Below, piece after piece: positions 1-6,310 of a DNA stretch of 11,315 bases. Numbering within the stretch: the first letter of the stretch is position 1; every line of letters begins with the position of its first letter. Position numbers and translations under genes: made by a program. The notes beneath the pieces are model-generated. The model ran no database searches and was not told where the DNA came from. It saw nothing but the letters and a program-made list of their open reading frames with translations. The stretch comes from Planctomycetota bacterium (lineage in GTDB: Bacteria; Planctomycetota; Phycisphaerae; Sedimentisphaerales; Anaerohalosphaeraceae), in the NCBI GenBank assembly GCA_021160785.1, contig JAGHBX010000655.1:1-11315 (forward strand), read 5' to 3'.

Positions 1-954
1 GCCTTGATGTTCGTGGTATGGATTTTTAGTCCGCTGATTGCGACGAATCAGCCCATCGTGTGCAAATACGAGGGTCGATGGTATTTCCCGGCGGTTGTCG
101 AGATATTTCAATCTCGCGGCAGCGGGCCGCACTGGATCAAAAAACCCAAGCCCTTCAACCTGCCGCAGTTTAACGCCGCAAAGGAACTCAAGCCGGGAGA
201 TTTTGCAATCTGGCCCCTGATTCCTTATCATGAGTACGATCAAATGTTGACGGAGCCTTTTTCGCCGCCGTCGAGTCGCCACTGGCTGGGTACGGATCAG
301 TTGGGCCGTGATATTGCCGCAAGGATGGTCCACGGCACGGCCGTATCGGTCAAGGTCGGATTTGTCTCGATGGGCATCGCGGCGCTGATAGGCATTTTCA
401 TAGGTGGCATAGCCGGCTACTGGGGCGGCGTTGTCGATATGATCATCAGCCGCATAATCGAAATTGTGATTTGCTTTCCGGTATTTTTCCTCATCCTTGC
501 GATAATGGTGTGGCTCGAACCGAACATAATCAACGTCATGATCGTCATCGGGCTGACCCGATGGACGAGCATTGCGCGCTATACGCGAGGAGAGTTCATG
601 CGGATAAAGGGTCAGGACTATTGTTTAGCCGCGCATTCCCTCGGCATCGGGCACGGGCGGATCATGTTCAGGCATATCCTGCCCAATTCATTAGCCCCTG
701 TGTTAGTGAGCATAACGTTCGGGATTGCAAGTGCGGTTCTGGTCGAGGCGGGCCTGAGCTGGCTGGGCTTCGGCGTGCAGGCGCCCGATCCTTCCTGGGG
801 CAACATCCTGCGGATGGCGTATGATGCGCTGCGAGTCGCTCCGCACATGGTATATCCGCCGTGTATAGCAATTTTCCTTGCGGTGTTAGCCTACAATCTT
901 GTCGGCGACGCGCTCCGCGATGCGATTGATCCGCGTTTGAGAGGCACGATGTGA
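1..954 (+). CDS. Peptide ABC transporter permease, OppC/DppC/YejE type (5' partial)
   Basis: This is an inner-membrane permease of a peptide importer. The frame is open to base 1 (Ala-Leu-Met-Phe...), so the true start and the beginning of the first membrane segment lie outside the window. A long extracytoplasmic segment follows the first helix and contains KYEGRWYFPAV and a WPLIPY stretch, resembling the extended loop of YejE-like permeases rather than a short-loop DppC. Next comes the family hallmark HWLGTDQLGRDIAARMVHG, then several hydrophobic helices. The EAA loop that docks on the ATPase reads AAHSLGIGHGRIMFRHILPN. The C-terminus ends DPRLRGTM, typical of OppC. The stop overlaps the next gene's GTG start (GTGA at 951-954), which implies translational coupling. 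The partner permease (OppB) and binding protein are not in the window and are probably upstream. The substrate cannot be told from sequence; oligopeptide is most likely. Confidence 0.92.
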   Translation, partial: ALMFVVWIFSPLIATNQPIVCKYEGRWYFPAVVEIFQSRGSGPHWIKKPKPFNLPQFNAAKELKPGDFAIWPLIPYHEYDQMLTEPFSPPSSRHWLGTDQLGRDIAARMVHGTAVSVKVGFVSMGIAALIGIFIGGIAGYWGGVVDMIISRIIEIVICFPVFFLILAIMVWLEPNIINVMIVIGLTRWTSIARYTRGEFMRIKGQDYCLAAHSLGIGHGRIMFRHILPNSLAPVLVSITFGIASAVLVEAGLSWLGFGVQAPDPSWGNILRMAYDALRVAPHMVYPPCIAIFLAVLAYNLVGDALRDAIDPRLRGTM

Positions 955-1967
955 AAGCAGAGGATATACTGGTTTCGATTCGCAATCTGTCGGTGAGCTT
1001 TGCCACCGAGGCGGGCCAGGTTCGCGCGGTCAACGACGTGAGTTTCGATATCCGCAAGGGGCGCACCCTTGCGCTCGTGGGTGAAAGCGGGTGCGGCAAA
1101 AGCGTTACCGCACTTTCGATTTTGAGGCTGATTCCGAGGCCGCCGGGCAGGATAACCGCCGGGCAGATCATGTTCGGCAAGGCGGACCTGCTCGATGTCG
1201 CCGAAAACCGGATGCGTGCGATTCGCGGCAACCATATTGCGATGATCTTTCAGGAACCGATGACCAGTCTCAACCCCGTTTATACGGTGGGCGACCAGAT
1301 TGTTGAAGTGATCCGACTGCATCAGAACAAGAAGGGGCAGGCTGGATGGGACCATGCCGTCGAGATGCTCAGGATGGTCGGTATCGCCGACCCCGCCCAG
1401 CGGGTGCGTGAGTATGCCCATCAGATGAGCGGGGGCATGCGGCAGCGGGTGATGATCGCGATGGCGCTTAGCTGTTGGCCCGAGCTGCTGATTGCCGATG
1501 AGCCCACGACGGCGCTGGATGTAACGATTCAGGCGCAGATTCTGGAACTGCTGCGAAAACTCCAGCAGCAAAAGAATATGGCGGTGCTGCTGATTACCCA
1601 TGATCTGGGAGTCGTAGCGGAAAACGCCGACGAGGTGGTTGTGATGTACGCCTCGCGGGTGGTGGAAAAGGCCTCGGTCGAGGCGATTTTCGACGAGCCG
1701 CTGCACCCTTATACGCAGGGACTGCTGCGGTCGCTGCCCAGGCTCGGCCGACATGCCGAACGACTGGACGCCATCGGCGGATCGGTCCCGGACCCGCTGC
1801 ACTTTCCCACCGGCTGCAAGTTCCATCCGCGATGCCCGGTCGGCACCGATGACAAGCGATGCCGGACCAACGAGCCCGAACTCAGGGAAGTCCGCCCGGG
1901 GCGATACGCGGCCTGCTGGCTCGCACCCGGCTACGAGACTCAAAGCGAACACAGAAGTTACGAATAG
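951..1967 (+). CDS. oppD: Peptide ABC transporter ATP-binding protein, OppD/DppD-like
   Basis: This cytoplasmic ATPase (338 aa) powers the peptide importer. It starts at GTG 951 inside the stop of the permease gene. In order it shows Walker A GESGCGKS (residues 44-51), a Q-loop (IFQEPMTSLNP), ABC signature SGGMRQR (from residue 160), Walker B LLIADE with catalytic Glu184, a D-loop SALD-like TTALD, and the H-loop His217 (LLITHDLG). The C-terminus carries the oligopeptide/dipeptide transporter tail, with cysteines in GCKFHPRCPVG, KRC and AACW. In some DppD/OppD proteins these four Cys bind a 4Fe-4S cluster; that is family knowledge and is not shown here. The length is normal and all nucleotide-binding residues are present. 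It should pair with the OppF-like ATPase at 2047 as a heterodimer. Opp versus Dpp specificity is unresolved. Confidence 0.95.
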   Translation: MKAEDILVSIRNLSVSFATEAGQVRAVNDVSFDIRKGRTLALVGESGCGKSVTALSILRLIPRPPGRITAGQIMFGKADLLDVAENRMRAIRGNHIAMIFQEPMTSLNPVYTVGDQIVEVIRLHQNKKGQAGWDHAVEMLRMVGIADPAQRVREYAHQMSGGMRQRVMIAMALSCWPELLIADEPTTALDVTIQAQILELLRKLQQQKNMAVLLITHDLGVVAENADEVVVMYASRVVEKASVEAIFDEPLHPYTQGLLRSLPRLGRHAERLDAIGGSVPDPLHFPTGCKFHPRCPVGTDDKRCRTNEPELREVRPGRYAACWLAPGYETQSEHRSYE

Positions 1968-1992
1968 GAGTTTTGCAAAAGTCTTATTGTAA

Positions 1993-2017
1993 GTCACGGG
2001 CAAGATGCCCGTGCCAC
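1993..2017. repeat. Palindromic interspersed repeat between the two ATPase genes
   Basis: Bases 1995-2002 (CACGGGCA) and 2006-2013 (TGCCCGTG) form a perfect 8-bp inverted repeat around the 3-base loop AGA, within the 79-base gap between oppD and oppF. From memory, this GGCACGGGCATCTTGCCCGTG-type palindrome recurs between genes in planctomycete genomes, where it produces spurious peptides containing GTGILPV; the reverse strand here indeed reads CGTGILPV. No T-run follows, so it is not a classical terminator. Within a polycistronic mRNA it would fold into a hairpin and could act like a REP element on mRNA stability. The ATG at 2005 lies inside it and is not a credible start. Confidence 0.75.
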
Positions 2018-2046
2018 ATTTGGGTGAAATGTTACCGAAGAAAAGT

Positions 2047-3072
2047 ATGGACAACACAGACAAATATCTGATTGAGGTTGCGGACCTCAAGACGCATTTT
2101 GCCGTGCGAAAGGGCATGCTGAGGCGTGTGGCCGGATGGGTAAAGGCGGTTGACGGAGTCAGTTTTCGCATCGGGCGGGGCAAGACATTGGGCCTTGTCG
2201 GCGAGAGCGGCTGCGGCAAGACCACCGTCGGACGGACCATTCTGCGGCTGATATCCGCTACCGCCGGGCAGGTGACATTCGACGGGTCGGATGTGTTCAG
2301 GCTGCCCGGTTCGGCGATGCGGCGCATGCGTCGCGATATGCAGCTTGTCTTCCAGGACCCGTACGGATCGCTCAATCCGCGAATGACCGTTGACAACATC
2401 GTCGGAGAGGCGCTGACCGTTCACGAGGGCGTCAGGGGACGCAAACGCCGCGACAGGGTGGTATCGCTCCTGGAGAAGGTCGGCCTTGCCGCCCATCATG
2501 CCGGGCGGTATCCTCACGAGTTTTCCGGCGGCCAGCGACAGCGAATAGGGATTGCCCGGGCACTTGCATTAGGACCGAAATTCATCGTATGTGACGAACC
2601 CGTAAGCGCCCTGGACGTGTCGATTCAGTCGCAGATCATCAATCTGCTCCAGGATTTGCAGGACGAACTCGGGTTGACCTATCTGTTCATTGCCCACGAT
2701 CTGGCGGTCGTCGAACACATAAGCGACCATGTGGCGGTGATGTATCTGGGCAGAATCGTCGAATATACCGACCGCGACGAGCTTTACGCAAACCCCCTGC
2801 ATCCGTACACCCGGGCGTTGATGAGCGCCATTCCCCGGCCTGAGCCGCAACGCCGACACGAACGGATCGTACTGCACGGTGAGGTGCCCAGCCCGTCAAA
2901 TCCGCCATCGGGCTGTCCGTTTCACCCAAGGTGCCCGATAGCCCAAGAACGCTGCAGCCGGGAGGTTCAGCATCTGGAGCAGAAGGGCCAGGGTAAAGAG
3001 CATCTCGTCGCCTGTTGGAAAGCGACCGGCGGGCAGGGCGCTCATTGTGCCGACGCCCATGATGTGGTATAA
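2047..3072 (+). CDS. oppF: Peptide ABC transporter ATP-binding protein, OppF/DppF-like
   Basis: This is the second ATPase of the importer (341 aa from ATG 2047). The start at 2047 (MDNTDKYLIEV) is preferred over in-frame ATGs at 2005 and 2029. Those lie in or next to the palindromic repeat, and the ABC domain begins with LIEVADLKTHF as usual. The Shine-Dalgarno is weak (GAAGAAAAG). Motifs are Walker A GESGCGKT (52-59), Q-loop VFQDPYGSLNPR, signature SGGQRQR (from 160), Walker B FIVCDE (Asp183) and H-loop His217 (FIAHDLA). PYGSLNPRMTV and the HPYTRALMSAIP tail are OppF-typical. The C-terminal Cys set (GCPFHPRCPIA, ERC, VACW) matches that of the OppD-like partner. Its last codons overlap the promoter proposed for the next transcription unit. 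All catalytic residues are intact. Separate OppD and OppF differ from the fused YejF ATPase that accompanies YejE in E. coli. Confidence 0.94.
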   Translation: MDNTDKYLIEVADLKTHFAVRKGMLRRVAGWVKAVDGVSFRIGRGKTLGLVGESGCGKTTVGRTILRLISATAGQVTFDGSDVFRLPGSAMRRMRRDMQLVFQDPYGSLNPRMTVDNIVGEALTVHEGVRGRKRRDRVVSLLEKVGLAAHHAGRYPHEFSGGQRQRIGIARALALGPKFIVCDEPVSALDVSIQSQIINLLQDLQDELGLTYLFIAHDLAVVEHISDHVAVMYLGRIVEYTDRDELYANPLHPYTRALMSAIPRPEPQRRHERIVLHGEVPSPSNPPSGCPFHPRCPIAQERCSREVQHLEQKGQGKEHLVACWKATGGQGAHCADAHDVV

Positions 3073-3073
3073 T
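3045..3073 (+). promoter_or_regulatory. Candidate extended -10 promoter for the STAS-ACT pair
   Basis: A perfect -10 hexamer TATAAT lies at 3068-3073, preceded by an extended -10 TGG at 3065-3067. A weak -35 (TTGTGC, 3045-3050) sits 17 bases upstream. The element overlaps the last codons and stop of oppF, and transcription would start near 3080. The same TGGTATA core occurs at 6130 and 6258 in this window. It is a sequence match only and no expression evidence is visible. Confidence 0.6.
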
Positions 3074-3099
3074 AAATTCCTGCTGTGGAAACACAGTAT

Positions 3100-3128
3100 C
3101 TGTCATTCCCGCGAAAGCGGGAATCCAG
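3100..3128. repeat. dRS3-like interspersed hairpin repeat in the leader
   Basis: Bases 3105-3112 (ATTCCCGC) and 3117-3124 (GCGGGAAT) form a perfect 8-bp stem closed by a GAAA (GNRA) tetraloop, within the wider motif CTGTCATTCCCGCGAAAGCG... . This resembles the dRS3/NIME-type repeat known from Neisseria and seen in many unrelated genomes, whose spurious translation contains DSRFRGND; the reverse strand here reads that peptide. A second short hairpin follows directly (GGCCG 3128-3132, CGGCC 3137-3141). Both would be in the 5' leader of the STAS gene if transcription starts near 3080. No T-tract follows. Confidence 0.8.
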
Positions 3129-3171
3129 GCCGGTGGCGGCCAGTGAGTTAATTTTCGAGAGATGAACCGAG

Positions 3172-3534
3172 ATGGACAATAACGCCCAGTTGAATATAAG
3201 CACCGTTGACGATGTGGTTATTGTATCGTTTGCCGGGGCGTCTATCGGCATGCTGTCGGGCATTGATGAAATGGGCCAACAGCTTCGCAATTATGTCGCC
3301 GAAGAGAGCCCGAAGAAAATGGTCGTGGATTTTGAAGGTGTGAAGTTCTTTTCTTCACAGGTGTTAGGTCTGCTCGTCGACATCTGGCGAAAGCTCACCG
3401 AATATGGTGGAAAAGTGCTGATATGCCGGATCAATCCGCAGCTTAGCCGTGTATTCAAGATTACGAATCTGGATCGGATTTTTGAGTTCTATCCCGACAG
3501 GTCGGCCGCGATTGAAGCGATTAATCGTACCTGA
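3172..3534 (+). CDS. STAS-domain protein, anti-sigma factor antagonist-like
   Basis: This is a 120-aa protein consisting of a single STAS domain (about residues 5-115), the fold of SpoIIAA/RsbV anti-anti-sigma factors. The core strand MVVDFEGVKFFSSQVLGLLV aligns with the family's DFxxVxFMDSSGLG loop. Ser61-Ser62 are present, with Ser62 at the phosphorylation position, while the usual preceding Asp is Ser61. The later GGKVLICRINPQLSRVFKITNLDRIF matches the conserved C-terminal half. Such proteins bind and are phosphorylated by serine kinases of the RsbW/SpoIIAB type; none is encoded nearby, so the partner is unknown. ATG 3172 is chosen from the domain start; GAGAGA at 3157-3162 may serve as ribosome site. 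An out-of-frame ATG at 3162 opens only a 6-codon frame. The ACT-domain gene starts 37 bases downstream, probably on the same transcript. Confidence 0.85.
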   Translation: MDNNAQLNISTVDDVVIVSFAGASIGMLSGIDEMGQQLRNYVAEESPKKMVVDFEGVKFFSSQVLGLLVDIWRKLTEYGGKVLICRINPQLSRVFKITNLDRIFEFYPDRSAAIEAINRT

Positions 3535-3571
3535 TGCCGAACACACATATATTGATTGAGGTGGCGGACAG

Positions 3572-4024
3572 ATGCATATTGAGACACAGTTTTCGATTTT
3601 CATGGTTAACAAACCCGGAGTGTTGGCGCAGGTTCTCAACGAATTTGCCAACGCAAAGATCAACATCGTAGCGATCACGATGATGGACTCGGTCGAGCAC
3701 GGCGTCATGCGCGTTGTCGGTGGTTCACAGGACAAGGTCCGGCGGGTTCTTGCCGGCTTGAGCATGCCGTCCAACGAAACGGACGTCCTGTGTGTGAATC
3801 TGTCCAACAAAAGCGGCGCCCTGGCGGCGGTAACACAGAGGCTTGCCGAAGCCCACATCAATATTTCCTACGCCTACTGCACAGCCGGCGCACGCGGAGG
3901 CCGAACAACCGGCATTCTAAAAGTCGCCGACGTCAAGAAAGCCATGAAAGTCCTGAAAGACCCCGCAGCCAAATCCGCCAAAAGCAAGAAAAACGTCAGA
4001 CGCTCACCGGCCACAAGAAAATAG
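3572..4024 (+). CDS. Tandem ACT-domain protein
   Basis: This 150-aa protein has two ACT domains and no catalytic domain. ACT1 covers about residues 5-70 (FSIFMVNKPGVLAQVLNEFA, then the ININIVAI-like KINIVAITMMD). ACT2 covers about 75-135 (LCVNLSNKSGALAAVTQRLA, then HINISYAY). Each has the PG/SG-x-L ligand-binding turn typical of amino-acid sensing. A basic tail (KSAKSKKNVRRSPATRK) follows ACT2. ATG 3572 has a clear Shine-Dalgarno, GAGGTGG at 3558-3564, 7 bases upstream. It is probably co-transcribed with the STAS gene. Stand-alone tandem ACT proteins are generally small-molecule-binding regulators; the ligand and target cannot be read from the sequence. The gene ends 18 bases before the convergent glmS stop, with no obvious terminator hairpin in the gap. 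Confidence 0.88.
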   Translation: MHIETQFSIFMVNKPGVLAQVLNEFANAKINIVAITMMDSVEHGVMRVVGGSQDKVRRVLAGLSMPSNETDVLCVNLSNKSGALAAVTQRLAEAHINISYAYCTAGARGGRTTGILKVADVKKAMKVLKDPAAKSAKSKKNVRRSPATRK

Positions 4025-4042
4025 CCCTGTCTTTCGAAGGTT

Positions 4043-5911
4043 TCACTCGACTGTGACGCTTTTTGCGAGGTTTCTTGGTTTGTCGACGTCGTGGCCTCTC
4101 AGTACGGCGGCGTGATAGGCGAGTAGCTGCAGTGGTATGACGGTCAATATGGGCTGGAGCTGCTCGGTGGCGTCGGGGATAGTGATGAGGTGGTCGGCGT
4201 GATCTGCAATGCGGTCGTCACCTTCGGTTGCGACGATAATGGTCTTTCCCCCGCGGGCGCGCACTTCTTCGATATTCCCCATGATCTTGTCGTATTGCGA
4301 ACTCTTTGTGGCGATGAAGACGGTGGGCATCCGGTCGGTAATGAGTGCGATGGGCCCGTGTTTCATTTCGGCGGCGGGCAGGCCTTCGGCGTGGATATAG
4401 CTGATTTCCTTGAGTTTGAGTGCCCCTTCCAGCGCGACGGGGTAATTTACGCCGCGTCCGAGGAAGAGCCAGTTTTCCTTGTCTATATTTGCCTGGGCGA
4501 TCTGCTTTATATGATCGGATTGCCGGAGGATTGTTTCAATTTTTTCCGGCAGGTCGTTAAGTTCTCTAAGCAGGGCGGCGGCGTAATCGCTGCTCAAGTG
4601 TCGCCGTCTGCCGAGTTCGATAGCGAGCATCGTGAGCACCGCGACCTGGGCGGTGAATGCCTTTGTGCTGGCGACGCCGATTTCCGGCCCGACGCGAAGA
4701 TATATGCCTGCATCGGTTGTTCTCGCGATGGTCGAGCCGACCACATTGACCATGCCCAGGACCGTCGCGCCGCGTTCCTTTGCCTGTTCGACGGCGGCTA
4801 ACGTGTCGGCCGTCTCACCCGACTGGCTAATCGCGATGACGATAGTTCCGTCCTCGATGATCGGATTGCGATAGCGGAATTCACTGGCGTATTCGACTTC
4901 GGCGGGAATGCGGGCAAGCTGTTCAAACAGAAACTCGCCGACGAGGCACGCATGCCAGGCCGTGCCGCATGCGGTCAGAATGATTCGCTTTGTCCGCGTC
5001 AGATCGCGAAGCTGCTCGTCGATGCCCCCGAGAATAACACGCCCATTTGTCAGATCGATTCTGCCGCCCAGACATGTCGCAATCGCGGTCGGCTGCTCGG
5101 CGATCTCCTTTTGCATGTAATGCTCGAAGTCGGCAAGCTCGATCTGTTCGAGCGAGAATTCGATATCCTTCAGTTCCTTGGTAACGACGACGTTGTCAAT
5201 GGTCATCGTGCGAAAGCCTTCGGTGCTTACGGTCACCATCTCGTTGTCGGAAAGATAAATCGCCTGCGTCGTGTGCTCGACAATGGCGGCGGCGTCCGAG
5301 GCGATGATGTATTCGTTTTCGCCCACCCCGAGGATGAGCGGGCTGCCTTTTTTTGCCCCGATCAGCGTGTCGGGATAGTCCGAGCACAGAATCGCCAGTC
5401 CGTATGTGCCGCAGAGTTCATGCAGCGCCTGCTGGACGGCCCATTCGAATTTGTTCTCGCCCGCCGGGCGGTCATTGCCGTCGCGGGCGTTTTCAGTCGA
5501 ATAGAAATACCCGATCAGGTTGGCGATGACTTCGCTGTCGGTGTCGCTTTTGAATTGGCAGCCCTTGCTCAGCAGCCATTTCTTCAGCGTGGCGTAGTTT
5601 TCGATGATTCCGTTGTGGACGATCGTGATCTTGCCCGTGGCGTCCAGGTGCGGATGTGCGTTGGTCGTATTCGGCGCGCCGTGCGTCGCCCATCGCGTAT
5701 GCCCTATTCCGATAACCTCATTCGCCTGGCCGGTCGGCAGGATATCTTCGAGCGCGCTGATGCGGCCGTCCGCCTTGTAAATTTCAAACGTATCATCCGC
5801 CAGCAGGGCGATCCCCGCCGAGTCATACCCCCGGTACTCCAAGCGCTTGAGACCTTCCAGCAATATCGGACGTGCCGGTTTATGTCCTATGTAAGCTACT
5901 ATGCCGCACAT
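4043..5911 (-). CDS. glmS: Glutamine--fructose-6-phosphate aminotransferase (isomerizing)
   Basis: GlmS converts fructose-6-phosphate and glutamine to glucosamine-6-phosphate and glutamate. This is the first committed step to UDP-GlcNAc for peptidoglycan and lipopolysaccharide, and it occurs in the cytoplasm. The 622-aa protein is complete; E. coli GlmS has 609. It begins MCGIVAYIGH, placing the catalytic Cys at position 2 for the N-terminal glutaminase (about 1-230; RYRGYDSAG-like EYRGYDSAG, GHTRWATHG). Two SIS sugar-isomerase domains follow, with TACGTAWHA, SQSGETADTL and ASTKAFTAQ, then GRGVNYPVALEGALKLKEI and EMKHGPIALI. It ends in the canonical PRNLAKSVTVE with active-site Lys617. A short charged insert (about ARDGNDRPAGEN) in the glutaminase domain accounts for part of the extra length. 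The start is fixed by Cys2. GAG at 5920-5922 sits 8 bases before the ATG. It is a single-gene unit facing away from the 6311 gene. I saw nothing resembling a glmS ribozyme in the leader. Confidence 0.98.
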   Translation of the reverse strand: MCGIVAYIGHKPARPILLEGLKRLEYRGYDSAGIALLADDTFEIYKADGRISALEDILPTGQANEVIGIGHTRWATHGAPNTTNAHPHLDATGKITIVHNGIIENYATLKKWLLSKGCQFKSDTDSEVIANLIGYFYSTENARDGNDRPAGENKFEWAVQQALHELCGTYGLAILCSDYPDTLIGAKKGSPLILGVGENEYIIASDAAAIVEHTTQAIYLSDNEMVTVSTEGFRTMTIDNVVVTKELKDIEFSLEQIELADFEHYMQKEIAEQPTAIATCLGGRIDLTNGRVILGGIDEQLRDLTRTKRIILTACGTAWHACLVGEFLFEQLARIPAEVEYASEFRYRNPIIEDGTIVIAISQSGETADTLAAVEQAKERGATVLGMVNVVGSTIARTTDAGIYLRVGPEIGVASTKAFTAQVAVLTMLAIELGRRRHLSSDYAAALLRELNDLPEKIETILRQSDHIKQIAQANIDKENWLFLGRGVNYPVALEGALKLKEISYIHAEGLPAAEMKHGPIALITDRMPTVFIATKSSQYDKIMGNIEEVRARGGKTIIVATEGDDRIADHADHLITIPDATEQLQPILTVIPLQLLAYHAAVLRGHDVDKPRNLAKSVTVE

Positions 5912-5964
5912 TCTATCTACTCAACTCCAAAACAAGGTAACCAGGATAACCATCAACATCGCCG

Positions 5965-5970
5965 ATTATA
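5965..5970 (-). promoter_or_regulatory. Candidate -10 element for glmS
   Basis: Read on the minus strand, bases 5970-5965 are a perfect TATAAT, preceded by CATTG. This gives a start near 5958 and a leader of about 46 bases before the glmS ATG. No convincing -35 lies 16-18 bases upstream (the hexamer at 17 is TGTAAG). A consensus TTGACA occurs further up on the same strand at 6103-6098, but its partner at 17 bases is only TAGCGT. Position and -10 quality support the call; the missing -35 limits it. Confidence 0.4.
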
Positions 5971-6129
5971 CAATGTCGGCCGAATTTCTTACAGCATGAA
6001 ACGAAAAACCCATGCACAAACCGGTCATCCGTATAAACGCTCAAAAAAGCATAATACCTCTTTCGATAGCAATAACGCTACGTAAAGTTCAGCAAAATGT
6101 CAAGAGTCATCCGTTGCGACCACATTTTA

Positions 6130-6138
6130 TGGTATACT
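6130..6138 (+). promoter_or_regulatory. Candidate extended -10 promoter upstream of the mini-ORF
   Basis: TGG-TATACT at 6130-6138 is an extended -10 match, identical in nine bases to the element at 6258-6266. No good -35 is found at 16-18 bases; TTGCGA at 6114 is too close, with a 13-base spacer. Transcription would start near 6145, ahead of the ribosome site AAGGA and the ATG at 6191. It could also be a second, upstream promoter for the 6311 gene. Confidence 0.4.
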
Positions 6139-6190
6139 ATCGTTTTTGTGGAAACCGCAGCAGGACATTGTTTTTTTGTAAGGAATGCAA

Positions 6191-6241
6191 ATGAAATCGG
6201 AATCGAAGTTTAGTCGGCGCGCGTTTGTCAGGCTGGCTTGA
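6191..6241 (+). pseudogene. 16-codon mini-ORF: orphan Tat signal start (probable gene remnant)
   Basis: ATG 6191 opens a 16-codon frame, MKSESKFSRRAFVRLA, that ends at TGA 6239-6241. The SRRAFVRL stretch is a good twin-arginine motif (S-R-R-x-F-x-R/K-L), preceded by a short polar n-region, exactly as at the start of many Tat-exported oxidoreductases and sulfatases. The ribosome site AAGGA lies at about 6180-6184 with normal spacing, and an extended -10 lies upstream at 6130-6138. The hydrophobic h-region and mature protein are missing, as the frame stops where they should begin. The stop overlaps the -35 (TTGACG, 6238-6243) of the next promoter. It is most simply a deletion remnant of a Tat-exported protein gene. 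A translated leader peptide or a chance match are alternatives. There is no evidence that it is expressed. Confidence 0.4.
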
Positions 6242-6266
6242 CGGCGGTGCGTTAATCTGGTATACT
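6238..6266 (+). promoter_or_regulatory. Strong sigma70-type promoter for the beta-CASP/aldolase pair
   Basis: The -35 TTGACG (6238-6243, 5 of 6 consensus) and -10 TATACT (6261-6266, 5 of 6) are separated by exactly 17 bases, with an extended -10 TGG at 6258-6260. The predicted start is near 6273, giving a leader of about 38 bases before the ATG at 6311. This is the best promoter match in the window. Confidence 0.75.
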
Positions 6267-6310
6267 GTTGTGTTTGAGCGATTATGTAAATACATGCAGG
6301 AGATTGGTTT

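Larger units (their letters stand above)
5912..6310. other. 399-base divergent intergenic region
   Basis: This spacer separates divergently transcribed glmS and the 6311 gene. It holds the candidate glmS -10, two plus-strand extended -10 elements with the same TGGTATACT core, and the orphan Tat mini-ORF, all listed separately. Open frames crossing its left part (for example a plus-strand 60-codon frame from about 6012) have no recognisable domain, no good ribosome site and biased-looking composition, so I do not call them genes. A T7 run lies at about 6171-6177 but has no clear stem before it. No riboswitch or tRNA was recognised. Confidence 0.6.

Noticed and set aside
891..2399. Long minus-strand open frame (502 codons) opposite the two ATPase genes
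   Set aside because: It is antisense to two intact ABC ATPases with all motifs, has no recognisable domain, and contains the GTGILPV peptide produced by the palindromic repeat.
3042..3290. Minus-strand 82-codon frame containing DSRFRGND
   Set aside because: This peptide is the known spurious translation of the dRS3-like repeat; the frame also runs antisense into the STAS gene.
4025..4042. Bidirectional terminator between the ACT gene and glmS
   Set aside because: The 18-base gap and nearby bases show no convincing inverted repeat with T-tracts.
5912..5964. glmS ribozyme or riboswitch in the glmS leader
   Set aside because: The likely leader is only about 46 bases, with no pseudoknotted core or other structure I can recognise; the ribozyme is known mainly from Gram-positive bacteria.
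4952..6085. Plus-strand 377-codon frame opposite glmS
   Set aside because: It mirrors the well-supported GlmS coding sequence; long antisense frames are expected in GC-rich genes, and no domain or ribosome site is evident.
6148..6178. Possible intrinsic terminator ending in a T7 run
   Set aside because: No stable GC-rich stem precedes the T-run on the plus strand, and no gene ends there.
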